The notes under the pieces were generated by a model. The model was not told the origin of the DNA. It was given only the letters and a program-made list of their open reading frames with translations, and did no database searches. A stretch of DNA of 31,316 bases, from IMG/VR virus record IMGVR_UViG_3300025668_000661, positions 1-31,316 of that record. One strand, written 5' to 3'. The position numbers and the translations under genes were made by a program. The stretch is from a virus. Below are positions 7,630 through 14,080 of the stretch, piece by piece (position 1 is the first letter of the stretch; every line of letters starts with the position of its first letter).

Positions 7630-8377
7630 TTTTTAATTCCTGTACTTTTTTTAATAATTCTATATCGGTTATATTTGGTGTTTCGCCTAATATTTGAACA
7701 TATAAATGTCCAATTTGATTTGTGTTAATTTGTGGTAATCCGTGTCCACTTAAACTTAAAGTAGTTCCAGGATTTAAACCTTTTGGTATTGTCAAATTAA
7801 CTGAGCTGCCTAAGAGTGTTTCTATTTTTATTGTTGTGCCTGTTATTAAGTCTAGTATACTACATCTTTTAATAATTTTCAAGTGATTATTTTCTCTTTT
7901 AAAAGTTTTATGTGGCTGTATAGATATTTTTACATACAAGTCCCCTCTAGGCATACTTGGATTTATATTATCTCCCATTCCTGCAAATCTTAATGTATCT
8001 CCGTTGTGTACACCAGGCGGTATTTTTATATTTGCAGTTTGATTTAGTCCATTACTTAGTGTGTATCTTCCTAATATTTCTTTGCCAGTCATAACATCAC
8101 GTAAATTTATTTTTACAGATAATAGTATGTCAGGATTTCTGTGGCGTCTTTGTTGTGCTCTACTGTTAAAATCAACTTTTGGTTTATTTTGTTCACGATC
8201 ATACATAAAACGCTTATCAGCATCTTTGAGCGTATCATAAGCAGCATTTATTTGACTAAATGTATTGTTATCGCCACCACGGTCTGGATGATGTTGCATC
8301 GCCAATTTTTTATATGCTTTTTTAATTTCATCTGGCGATGCTGATTTAGTCACGCCAAGCCTATTGTAATAGTCCAT
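7595..8377 (-). CDS. DnaJ/CbpA-type J-domain co-chaperone
   Basis: The protein has 260 residues. The N-terminal J domain (about 1-65) has the HPD motif at 30-32, which activates the ATPase of DnaK. The zinc-finger cysteine repeats of classical DnaJ are absent, and the Gly/Phe linker is nearly absent, so it is a type II (CbpA-like) protein. The two C-terminal substrate-binding domains are recognisable (VKINLRDVMTGKEI and VNLTIPKGLNPGTTLSLSGHG). It would direct host DnaK to phage or host substrates. The start is ATG 8377 (MDYYNRLGV). No Shine-Dalgarno sequence precedes it, and the start codon lies inside the right arm of a 14-bp hairpin. It overlaps the deformylase gene by 35 bases. Confidence 0.93.
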   Translation of the reverse strand: MDYYNRLGVTKSASPDEIKKAYKKLAMQHHPDRGGDNNTFSQINAAYDTLKDADKRFMYDREQNKPKVDFNSRAQQRRHRNPDILLSVKINLRDVMTGKEILGRYTLSNGLNQTANIKIPPGVHNGDTLRFAGMGDNINPSMPRGDLYVKISIQPHKTFKRENNHLKIIKRCSILDLITGTTIKIETLLGSSVNLTIPKGLNPGTTLSLSGHGLPQINTNQIGHLYVQILGETPNITDIELLKKVQELKNGINTRTSSTS

Positions 8378-8404
8378 GCAAATACTTATCGCATGAACTA
8401 TTAC
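8366..8404 (-). promoter_or_regulatory. Hairpin enclosing the dnaJ start codon, with late-promoter-like loop
   Basis: On the minus strand the arm GTAATAGTTCATGC (8404-8391), loop GATAAGTATTT (8390-8380) and arm GCATGGACTATTAC (8379-8366) form a 14-bp stem with a single G-U wobble. The right arm contains the dnaJ start codon (8377-8375). The loop holds GATAAGTA, one change from the GATAAATA late promoters in this window. If it works as one, +1 falls at 8377, so late transcripts would lack the left arm. Read-through transcripts would form the hairpin and hide the start. Confidence 0.6.
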
Positions 8405-8420
8405 AATTAGTTAGTAATGA

Positions 8421-8906
8421 CTACTTTTTCTTAGTGTATGCTTGCGCACCAAAGAATGCAGCAACAATACCAGCAACGGCAACGAAGTATGTTGGAGCCA
8501 TTGATCCTAGTGTTTTTTGTGCTTCATCTAGTCCCGCTAAACTTGCGCCTACAACTGCAAATGGATATAATAATAGTCCAAACAATGCAAACCAAGTCAT
8601 GTTACGCTGTGCATCACGCATTGCATCTTGATCTTCTAGTGCCTTGCGTCTAAACTCAAGTTCCATTTGTTTTTCTTCGTCGTCAACCTTGCCATCCCCA
8701 TTTAAATCTGCAGGATGATATCCACTTGCAACCTGTGGAGCCGGAGCTACTGCTACTGGTGATGCCACTGGCGCTGGTGTTGCTGATGGTTTTGCTACTG
8801 GTGATGCCACTGGCGCTGGTGTTGCTGATGGTTTTGCTACTGGTGCTGGCTTAGGTGCCGGTGCTGTGCTTTTGCCTTTTAAGTCTTCTGGCTTTTTCCT
8901 TGGCAT
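8421..8906 (-). CDS. EF-hand membrane protein with Ala/Pro repeats
   Basis: The protein has 161 residues. The N-terminal third is a Pro/Ala/Val/Lys-rich, probably extended region with a 14-residue tandem repeat (PVAKPSATPAPVAS). It is followed by one textbook EF-hand loop DLNGDGKVDDEE at 67-78, then a charged helix (about 79-102), and two hydrophobic membrane segments at about 104-124 and 137-157 ending in KKK. Relatives with the same EF-hand plus two-membrane-segment plan occur in T4-like cyanophages. Small size, two transmembrane helices and position next to lipase and spanin-like genes make a holin or holin-regulator role possible, but this is inference. ATG at 8906 follows GGAGGG at a good distance. 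Confidence 0.88.
   Translation of the reverse strand: MPRKKPEDLKGKSTAPAPKPAPVAKPSATPAPVASPVAKPSATPAPVASPVAVAPAPQVASGYHPADLNGDGKVDDEEKQMELEFRRKALEDQDAMRDAQRNMTWFALFGLLLYPFAVVGASLAGLDEAQKTLGSMAPTYFVAVAGIVAAFFGAQAYTKKK
8751..8845. repeat. 42-bp tandem repeat in the EF-hand membrane gene
   Basis: Two consecutive 42-bp units (8751-8792 and 8793-8834) read the same and are followed by an 11-base start of a third. The unit length is a multiple of three, so each copy encodes 14 residues of the Ala/Pro linker. The identity at DNA level suggests recent duplication by slippage. Confidence 0.85.
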
Positions 8907-8907
8907 G

Positions 8908-9669
8908 TTAACCCTCCATTTTTTCTATATTACCGATATATTCTGACATTGAGTGATCGCCAAAATTATCTATCTTGCCCTGTCTAATGCCCATATACAT
9001 TCCACGCCAACGATCCTTAATACGTTGCCATGTTGTCAATTTACGATACTTACCGTATGCATTCATATAATGCTCTGTACCATGATGGATAAATCCCATA
9101 ATTGCTAATGGTACTCTTGTTACAATGTCGTTGTTGTTTACCCATCTATGATGTACAACGCCTAAACTTTTGCAATATTTTTTCCATCCTACTCTTGGCG
9201 AGCCGTAAGTATATAATTCTTCTATTGGATTTATATCTTCATACAGATGGCAGCGACTTGCCATAATAGTAGCCATTGCAGCACCTAGGCTGTGTCCACA
9301 GAACCATAATTTTTTCTTTTCATTTGTTTTACGGTTAATATCTTCTAGCACCATAGGCCAAAGTTCATCTACTTCGTCTTTGAATCCTTTGTGTACACGA
9401 CTTACTGTTTCTGCAATTACAGGTACAGCATTTAAGTCGGCTTTAATATCATTAAATTCGCTTGGTTGTGTTCCTCGACAAGCAATCACTAGATCAGTTT
9501 TATTCATAAAGCGGTATGCTTGTGCGCCTTCTTTATTGTAAAACTCTACAGTAGTAAAGCCTAATTTACGAACAGCTTTTTTGACTTGTTCAATGTCGTC
9601 TTGATATGCTATACTTGCTAAATTAGCAAAAAGGAGACTACGCTCCTTAAAGTTCATCTCCGTTATCAT
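8908..9669 (-). CDS. Class 3 (fungal-type) lipase
   Basis: The 253-residue protein is a serine hydrolase of the alpha/beta type. The nucleophile elbow GHSLGAA is at 125-131 (Ser127). Asp181 in NNNDIVTRVP and His239 in GDHSMSEY complete the likely triad. VIACRGTQ at 61-68 is the usual oxyanion-strand region of the Lipase_3 family. The TYGSPRVG segment (164-171) is also typical. No signal peptide is visible, so it would act in the cytoplasm or from the inner face once membranes are opened. The substrate is probably a membrane lipid or lysophospholipid. It sits among membrane and lysis-type genes, so a role in lysis or membrane remodelling is reasonable. ATG 9669 has GAGGG upstream and overlaps the previous gene by 23 bases. 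Confidence 0.92.
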   Translation of the reverse strand: MITEMNFKERSLLFANLASIAYQDDIEQVKKAVRKLGFTTVEFYNKEGAQAYRFMNKTDLVIACRGTQPSEFNDIKADLNAVPVIAETVSRVHKGFKDEVDELWPMVLEDINRKTNEKKKLWFCGHSLGAAMATIMASRCHLYEDINPIEELYTYGSPRVGWKKYCKSLGVVHHRWVNNNDIVTRVPLAIMGFIHHGTEHYMNAYGKYRKLTTWQRIKDRWRGMYMGIRQGKIDNFGDHSMSEYIGNIEKMEG

Positions 9670-9949
9670 TTGTTTTACCCTCTAATTTGTTTAAACGCAT
9701 TTCTATTGCGTCAATTTTTTTAGTTATTTTTGGATATTTTTTACGCCAAGCATCTTCTGGCTGTTCTAGCCATGTCCATCCCCAACGCTCGACTAAAAAA
9801 TCCATTGCATTATCAAATTTAGCATAAAGCCACAAAGCCATACGAGTTGTACTAAACCAAGTTGAAAATGCTAGACCTATTATAGATCCTACTATTGCAG
9901 TATAGATCCATAATCGATCCCCTGCCATTTGTGTAATCATATCCCACAT
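9647..9949 (-). CDS. Small one-helix membrane protein
   Basis: A 100-residue protein with an N-terminal hydrophobic helix at about 13-33 (LWIYTAIVGSIIGLAFSTWF). It is followed by an amphipathic region rich in Trp and charged residues (WLYAKFDNAMDFLVERWGW), the motif QPEDAWRKKYP, and a C-terminal coiled-coil-like segment. I recognise the AFSTWFS and QPEDxWRKKYPxI patterns from T4-like cyanophage genomes, where the function is unknown. It is likely an inner-membrane protein with its C-terminus in the cytoplasm. It lies in the lysis region behind its own late promoter and overlaps the lipase gene, so it may help in lysis or membrane reshaping. The start is ATG 9949 behind AGAGGG. Confidence 0.88.
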   Translation of the reverse strand: MWDMITQMAGDRLWIYTAIVGSIIGLAFSTWFSTTRMALWLYAKFDNAMDFLVERWGWTWLEQPEDAWRKKYPKITKKIDAIEMRLNKLEGKTNDNGDEL

Positions 9950-9973
9950 ATAAAAGCCCTCTTATTATGTGTG

Positions 9974-9981
9974 TATTTATT
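9974..9981 (-). promoter_or_regulatory. T4-type late promoter
   Basis: The minus strand reads AATAAATACACAC, close to the TATAAATA late core. Predicted +1 is about 9968, giving an 18-base leader with AGAGGG before the one-helix membrane protein and the lipase. It overlaps the last codons of the upstream lipoprotein gene. Confidence 0.6.
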
Positions 9982-10366
9982 CGTTTACAACAGCGTTATC
10001 CATTGCTTGTTCTGCTTGTTTGTAATAGCCTTCGTATGCTGCTATGATTGCTTGCTGTTGTTGTACAAGCGCACGTATATCACTGAAGTTAAGTCCTAAG
10101 TCACCGTACCCGTCACCGGTTAGTCCATAGATAGCAAATGGTTTTCCACTTGCTGCAAGTTCGGCTATTACTGCATCAACATTACCTTCGTTGATAACAA
10201 TCCATTCTAGTTTGCGCATGTTGAGTTCGTCAACAGGAGGTAGAGACAGTGTAGGTTTTTCAATAGGTTTAGAACTTATTTCAATCTGCTGTGGCTGTGT
10301 TGAGCAAGCCGCGAGACTTATAAGTATCGTAAAGCCAAGGACACTCTTTATTAAAAGCGATGTCAT
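9977..10366 (-). CDS. Lipoprotein, probable outer-membrane spanin subunit
   Basis: This 129-residue protein starts at ATG 10366 behind AAGGAAC; this start gives a clean signal peptide. The sequence MTSLLIKSVLGFTILISLAAC has a lipobox LAAC with the lipidated cysteine at 21. The mature part is Pro-rich at first (KPIEKPTLSLPPVDEL), then a small globular domain, and ends in a Gln/Ala/Tyr-rich helix. The first part of the gene overlaps the end of the preceding coiled-coil membrane protein by 86 bases in another frame. This is the classic overlapping Rz/Rz1 arrangement, so it is a good candidate for the outer-membrane spanin that joins the two membranes at lysis. It is longer than lambda Rz1, and other lipoprotein roles remain possible. 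Confidence 0.85.
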   Translation of the reverse strand: MTSLLIKSVLGFTILISLAACSTQPQQIEISSKPIEKPTLSLPPVDELNMRKLEWIVINEGNVDAVIAELAASGKPFAIYGLTGDGYGDLGLNFSDIRALVQQQQAIIAAYEGYYKQAEQAMDNAVVNE

Positions 10367-10769
10367 TTTCTGCGTTCCTTTCCTTCTCATTCAATTCGGC
10401 ACCAGATAATAGTTCAAAACATCTACCTGCATTTTCAGTGCCTCTATTCACTGCACGTTCAATACCTTCAGCATTAGCTATTGCTGCTGCTGTCAAGTCT
10501 ATTTCTTGTAGTTTATCTGCAAGTCTCTGATTTTGTCTGCGTATACTTGTGTACGCCTCGTTTAATCTAGTGTTTTCTTGTTGGGCACTTGCATAACTTA
10601 CTTGCAAACTTTCCAATGCTGCTTCGTTTGTTTCTACTGCTATTTCTAGTTTAGCATTGTTTTCTTGTAGTATGGCCATGCGTTGTTGTGTGTCGTTGTA
10701 ATACCAGTAGCCTATGCCACCCATAATACACATCACTAAAAACATTACTCCTGCAAGTTTTATGCCCAT
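10281..10769 (-). CDS. Coiled-coil inner-membrane protein, probable i-spanin
   Basis: The protein has 162 residues. ATG 10769 is preferred because it lies after the endolysin stop, and it places the membrane segment right at the N-terminus; an upstream in-frame ATG at 10853 would sit within the endolysin coding sequence. Residues about 3-22 (IKLAGVMFLVMCIMGGIGYW) form one transmembrane helix with short N-in topology. A long coiled coil follows (about 25-95; QENNAKLEIA, then NTRLNEAYTSIRRQNQRLADKL), and the C-terminus is a compact Cys-containing region (GRCFELLSGAELNEKE and ECPWLYD). Such an anchored periplasmic coiled coil, overlapped by a lipoprotein gene and following an endolysin, is the plan of an Rz-type i-spanin. 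The assignment is by architecture. Confidence 0.85.
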   Translation of the reverse strand: MGIKLAGVMFLVMCIMGGIGYWYYNDTQQRMAILQENNAKLEIAVETNEAALESLQVSYASAQQENTRLNEAYTSIRRQNQRLADKLQEIDLTAAAIANAEGIERAVNRGTENAGRCFELLSGAELNEKERNAENDIAFNKECPWLYDTYKSRGLLNTATAD

Positions 10770-10780
10770 ACCTAAACCAC

Positions 10781-11644
10781 CTACCCTAATAACTTTCCCA
10801 GCGTGTTTGGTCCTACAATACCATCTGCTACTAGTCCGTTTGCTGATTGCCATTCTTTGACAAGTCTAGCAGTGCCTGGACCAAAGATACCATCTGCTGG
10901 TGAAATATTTAATATTTCTTGTACTTCTTGTACTAATGGACCACGTGAGCCTTGACGAATAGTTTGATTGGTATTCAACTCTTTTTCTTCTTCGACTTCC
11001 ATTTCCATATCGCCGCCTAGAACATCTAAAGCGTGTGCCCAATGCTTCTTGCGATCTTCTAGTCCAATAGTGCCACCATTGATACGTTTGGTCATTTTTA
11101 AAATGTCCATTGCATCACAATGTTTATTAATATTGTTTTCATCCCAGAACCAGCAAGCTGAATCTAGGGCGCCTTTTTTTGTTCTGACGTAGTCGACTGC
11201 TTCTTCTGGTGACATGTCAACGTCTTCTGCGAATTCAGTATAATTGTATCTGCCTGTAAGTTGAAGAATGCCACCGCCCCGAAATCTCCAACCGTCGCCG
11301 GAGGCACTATCACCGTTGTCCATTCTATTTGCGTAAATAACGTTCGCAATTTTTTCAGGTTGTCTATGATATTCATTTGCATCTCTCCCTGCACGTTTGA
11401 AATATTTTGGAAATATAGTGTTTAATGCTTTTGCACTATAATTCAAGTTCTCGCTTAGTACTCTAAAGCCTCCGGACTCGTGCCCACATTGTGCAATAAA
11501 GCCTGCTACTCTTGGTATTGTGTTTACGTCCCAGAGTGGAAGTATTTCGCACATAGCTTCATACCATTCTTCCCAGTCGCTTCTGTGGATTAGTTCTTCT
11601 GCCATCCACGGTTCAAAATCAAAATCAAAATCTTCTTTAGCCAT
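10781..11644 (-). CDS. GH19 endolysin with C-terminal PG-binding domain
   Basis: The 287-residue protein has a glycoside hydrolase family 19 catalytic domain at about 25-205. The catalytic Glu is in CGHESGGF (E56). The WRFRGGGILQLTGRYNY segment (119-135) is the conserved substrate-cleft motif of GH19 chitinases and phage lysozymes. After a short acidic linker (EMEVEEEKEL), residues 225-287 form a PG_binding_1 repeat (IRQGSRGPLVQEVQEIL, then PADGIFGPGTARLV). It should cut the glycan strands of host murein at lysis. No signal peptide is present, so export would need a holin. The gene is immediately followed by the spanin-like pair. ATG 11644 follows AAGGATT. Confidence 0.94.
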   Translation of the reverse strand: MAKEDFDFDFEPWMAEELIHRSDWEEWYEAMCEILPLWDVNTIPRVAGFIAQCGHESGGFRVLSENLNYSAKALNTIFPKYFKRAGRDANEYHRQPEKIANVIYANRMDNGDSASGDGWRFRGGGILQLTGRYNYTEFAEDVDMSPEEAVDYVRTKKGALDSACWFWDENNINKHCDAMDILKMTKRINGGTIGLEDRKKHWAHALDVLGGDMEMEVEEEKELNTNQTIRQGSRGPLVQEVQEILNISPADGIFGPGTARLVKEWQSANGLVADGIVGPNTLGKLLG

Positions 11645-11721
11645 AATTAATCCTTTTGTTTATTGCAGGCCTCACATCTGCATTTATTACAAATTTTTTT
11701 GTTATTATTGTTGGTGAGCTA
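11645..11721. other. Short gap without a gene
   Basis: These 77 bases hold the RBS of the endolysin gene (AAGGATT) and an AT-rich stretch with runs of T on the plus strand. I see no ORF and no convincing promoter or terminator in it. Confidence 0.6.
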
Positions 11722-12435
11722 TTATAGTCTTTCGACCACGAGTGTATATCCATTGTTTTCCAGTGTTAACGTTTTGTCACCATATTTAGTAACATTGTAG
11801 TCCCCAAGGTATTTAGTTAAAAAGAGCACCTCTGCGTAGTCATTCATGTTAATTTTTTCTTGCAAATTTTCAAGTATATTAACAGTAGGACCAAAATCTT
11901 TTACTTCAAACCCTACTGGATCGGCATAAACTTTTTTTACAATCAAATCATTTTCAATTAGACTAATTTTTTCTACAAAACTTTTATTAAAAAATTCTTC
12001 GTAACTTGTTTGTTTAGATTCCATCATACTAACTGTATATGTATTTGGATCTAGTGGTACTGTGGCCATTATTTCTTCTAAACTTACGTCTTTACTTTTG
12101 AAATTTTTATGATATCTAAATTTAAAATCTTGATCAGTTAGTTTAGAAACACCATCTACTATTTCCATTATTCTATCTGATATATGTCTATCACGATCAA
12201 TCTCTATAAAAACTTTGTAGTTACCGTCTTCAATAGTACCGGGGGTGTTATCTGCATCTAAAACAAATTCAAAACCAGTTTCTATAAAACGCACTAAATC
12301 TTTTGCTGCTTCTTCTTGTTTTACATCAAAACTCATTACAACAATATCTTCGTCACTGCCCATTTTACTTTTAAAACTATCTATTTCAAAAATATTATAC
12401 ACTAGATCTTTTAAATCGCCAGCTCTTAAACCCAT
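11722..12435 (-). CDS. Conserved T4-like marine phage virion-type protein
   Basis: A 237-residue acidic protein with no signal or membrane segments. It begins with GLRAGDLKDLVYNIFEIDSF and contains VVMSFDVKQEEAAKDLVRFIETGFEFVLDAD, followed by YKVFIEIDRDRHISDRIMEIVDG. These segments resemble a conserved protein encoded near structural genes in marine T4-like phages, whose function I do not know. It overlaps the upstream gene by one base (TAATG) and shares its late promoter, which argues for a late virion or assembly role. Predicted secondary structure is mixed alpha/beta, with a C-terminal strand-rich tail (LTLENNGYTLVVERL). There are no recognisable catalytic motifs. Confidence 0.85.
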   Translation of the reverse strand: MGLRAGDLKDLVYNIFEIDSFKSKMGSDEDIVVMSFDVKQEEAAKDLVRFIETGFEFVLDADNTPGTIEDGNYKVFIEIDRDRHISDRIMEIVDGVSKLTDQDFKFRYHKNFKSKDVSLEEIMATVPLDPNTYTVSMMESKQTSYEEFFNKSFVEKISLIENDLIVKKVYADPVGFEVKDFGPTVNILENLQEKINMNDYAEVLFLTKYLGDYNVTKYGDKTLTLENNGYTLVVERL

Positions 12436-12962
12436 TATACTGTACCTTCCATTCCACCAGCGTCTAGTCCGGTATCATTTATTTGTGCTGTATTTGCTTG
12501 TTGACTTAGTTGTACATCTTCTACTTCGCTTTTTTCAATTGCTTGTGATCCACCAAAAATATCTACAATTAATTTTTTTGGAATACGTATTTCAACAATC
12601 CAAATAGGGTGTTTATCTAATTTGCCTTTTTTAGTTCCTGGACGAAAATCATTAGGCGATTTTATCTGTCTAGCTCTTAACACATGACCTTTGGCAATTC
12701 TTACTTTACAATCGTAATCTAATAAACGTTTTGCACCGGCAGGATCTGGCATATTTTTGTAATCCCACATAAATGTGCATGATACCCAATGACGTTCAAT
12801 TTGTGGGCCACTTGCAAGTTCCCCTTCTTCCCAGTTATCGTATACATATACGCCTAACTCGTCAATTACTCTTTCAAAGTCTTTTAAAACTCTAAAAGAA
12901 TTATCGCTGTCATAGATTGTTTCTAAGTTTTTAATTATATCTAATGTGTCGAGAATTGCCAT
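12435..12962 (-). CDS. Conserved late structural or assembly protein
   Basis: A 175-residue protein beginning AILDTLDIIKNLETIYDSDNS. It has a Trp-rich middle (YDNWEEGELASG, then ERHWVSCTFMWDYKNMPDP), a basic segment RPGTKKGKLDKHPIWIVEI, and a low-complexity Gln/Gly-rich tail. The family appears widespread in T4-like marine phages next to structural genes; its precise place in the virion is not known to me. It starts with ATG 12962 behind AAAAGGAAA and is the first gene after a perfect late promoter core (GATAAATA at 12991-12984). This supports late expression and a structural or assembly job. No enzyme motif is visible. Confidence 0.85.
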   Translation of the reverse strand: MAILDTLDIIKNLETIYDSDNSFRVLKDFERVIDELGVYVYDNWEEGELASGPQIERHWVSCTFMWDYKNMPDPAGAKRLLDYDCKVRIAKGHVLRARQIKSPNDFRPGTKKGKLDKHPIWIVEIRIPKKLIVDIFGGSQAIEKSEVEDVQLSQQANTAQINDTGLDAGGMEGTV

Positions 12963-12983
12963 GGTTATTTCCTTTTACAGTAG

Positions 12984-12991
12984 TATTTATC
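12984..12991 (-). promoter_or_regulatory. T4-type late promoter
   Basis: The minus strand reads GATAAATACTACTG, a near-perfect match to the T4 late consensus. Predicted +1 is about 12978, giving a 16-base leader with AGGAAA before the 175-residue structural gene. It lies in the divergent region opposite phoH. Confidence 0.75.
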
Positions 12992-13048
12992 AAAAACTTT
13001 TTTACAGTAGATATTATTCAATGCGCACTTAACTTTTTGTTTCAGATA

Positions 13049-13113
13049 GTAAATACCATAGCAGGAGTGATTTCCTGCTTTGGAATCACCCTGCTAATCG
13101 ATCCATAAGGAGG
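13049..13113 (+). promoter_or_regulatory. phoH 5' leader: hairpin, strong RBS and possible late-type promoter
   Basis: The largest intergenic region (12963-13118) serves both directions. On the plus strand AGTAAATACC (from 13049) resembles the late core, with the -10-like part mutated. A hairpin follows: AGCAGG(A)GTGATT at 13060-13072 pairs with AATCACCCTGCT at 13084-13095 (12 bp, one bulged A, 11-base loop). AAGGAGG at 13107-13113 is a perfect Shine-Dalgarno sequence five bases before the ATG. I found no convincing -35/-10 pair. Confidence 0.55.
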
Positions 13114-13118
13114 TATTG

Positions 13119-13832
13119 ATGGGTAAAGCAAAAGCTAAAAAAATTAGTAACAATAATGTTGTTAAAATTAACAACTTTCTTCCACAAAAAACTCGTAACA
13201 TTACGCTGATTCCTAGGAATCGAAACCAAGAAAATTATGTACTTAGTTTGTTAGATGAAACTAAGAATATTGTATTTGGTATCGGTCCTGCTGGTACAGG
13301 AAAAACTATGTTAGCAGTACAAGCGGCTGTAAAAAGTTTTATAGAAAAGGATGTTGACAGAATTGTTGTAACTAGACCTGCTGTAAGTGCCGACGAAGAC
13401 TTAGGTTTTCTACCCGGCACACTAGAAGAAAAAATGGCACCTTGGACACGACCAATATTTGATGTGTTTAGAGAACATTTTTTTGCAAATGAAATTGAAG
13501 GTATGATAAAAGAAGGAGTAATTGAAATATCGCCACTAGCATATATGCGTGGACGAACGTTTAAAGATTCTTATATTATCGCTGACGAAATGCAAAATGC
13601 AACACCAAACCAAATGAAGATGCTACTTACTAGAATAGGAAGTGGTAGTAAAATGGCAGTAACAGGAGATCTTGCACAAGCAGATAGATTAAAAGACAAT
13701 GGATTAATTGATTTTACAACCCATTTAGAATCAAAGGAACTAAAATATATAGATGTATGTCAGTTCGAAAGTAAGGATATTGAAAGGCACGAGGCAGTCA
13801 AAGAAGTATTAGAGATTTACGGAGACACTTAA
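13119..13832 (+). CDS. phoH: PhoH-like ATPase
   Basis: This 237-residue protein is the only gene on the plus strand. Walker A is GPAGTGKT at 56-63, and the Walker B region is YIIADEMQN (152-160), with the PhoH family signature NATPNQMKMLLTRIG and the sensor segment VTGDLAQAD. PhoH proteins are RNA helicase- or RNase-related P-loop ATPases; phage copies are very common in marine phages, and their role in infection is unsettled (phosphate stress, RNA or fatty-acid metabolism have been proposed). The start is ATG 13119, five bases after AAGGAGG; a TTG directly before it is not needed. The first ~25 residues are Lys/Asn-rich and poorly conserved in type. The 3' end meets the opposing 83-residue gene with a four-base overlap. 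Confidence 0.96.
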   Translation: MGKAKAKKISNNNVVKINNFLPQKTRNITLIPRNRNQENYVLSLLDETKNIVFGIGPAGTGKTMLAVQAAVKSFIEKDVDRIVVTRPAVSADEDLGFLPGTLEEKMAPWTRPIFDVFREHFFANEIEGMIKEGVIEISPLAYMRGRTFKDSYIIADEMQNATPNQMKMLLTRIGSGSKMAVTGDLAQADRLKDNGLIDFTTHLESKELKYIDVCQFESKDIERHEAVKEVLEIYGDT

Positions 13833-14080
13833 TAAGAACGTATCGAAACAGGATGATTATATTTTTCATCCTGTTTCAATAACATCATAAGATACTCATT
13901 TTTAGTATAGATTAACGTCCAAGAACGCTCCTTGATTGGCGGCCTACCCATTGCGTCATAAAATATTTCGCCTTGCCAATATGTCTTTAACCAAATACGC
14001 TTTTTGCTCCAACTACTGCGTGTTGGCCACCATGCGTAATGTTGGTTCCATTCAACTTCTATTTCAACCGTTGGCGGCAT
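13829..14080 (-). CDS. Small hypothetical protein
   Basis: This 83-residue protein is unusually rich in Trp and Tyr (WNQHYAWWPTRSSWSKKRIW, then YWQGEIFYDAMGRPP). It has no membrane segment or cysteine motif and I do not recognise the family. It starts with ATG at 14080, 17 bases inside the end of thyX in another frame, and has no clear Shine-Dalgarno sequence, so it is probably translated by coupling to thyX. Its last codons overlap the end of phoH on the other strand and include a 12-bp inverted repeat (13845-13877). The close packing and sustained reading frame make it a likely real gene, although small size limits certainty. Confidence 0.7.
   Translation of the reverse strand: MPPTVEIEVEWNQHYAWWPTRSSWSKKRIWLKTYWQGEIFYDAMGRPPIKERSWTLIYTKNEYLMMLLKQDEKYNHPVSIRSY
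13845..13877. terminator. Perfect 12-bp inverted repeat at the phoH convergent junction
   Basis: GAAACAGGATGA (13845-13856), a nine-base AT loop, and TCATCCTGTTTC (13866-13877) form a perfect stem 12 bases after the phoH stop codon. Neither side has a long T tract, so it may act as a weak bidirectional terminator or an mRNA 3'-end stabiliser. It also lies in the last codons of the opposing gene. Confidence 0.5.

Noticed and set aside
9949-9973. A weak hairpin (CACATA/TATGTG) at the start of the one-helix membrane gene
   Set aside because: Only six pairs before a bulge; too weak to argue for start-codon control as at dnaJ.
13001-13029. TTTACA as a -35 for phoH
   Set aside because: No acceptable -10 at the right distance; the TATTAT nearby is too close.
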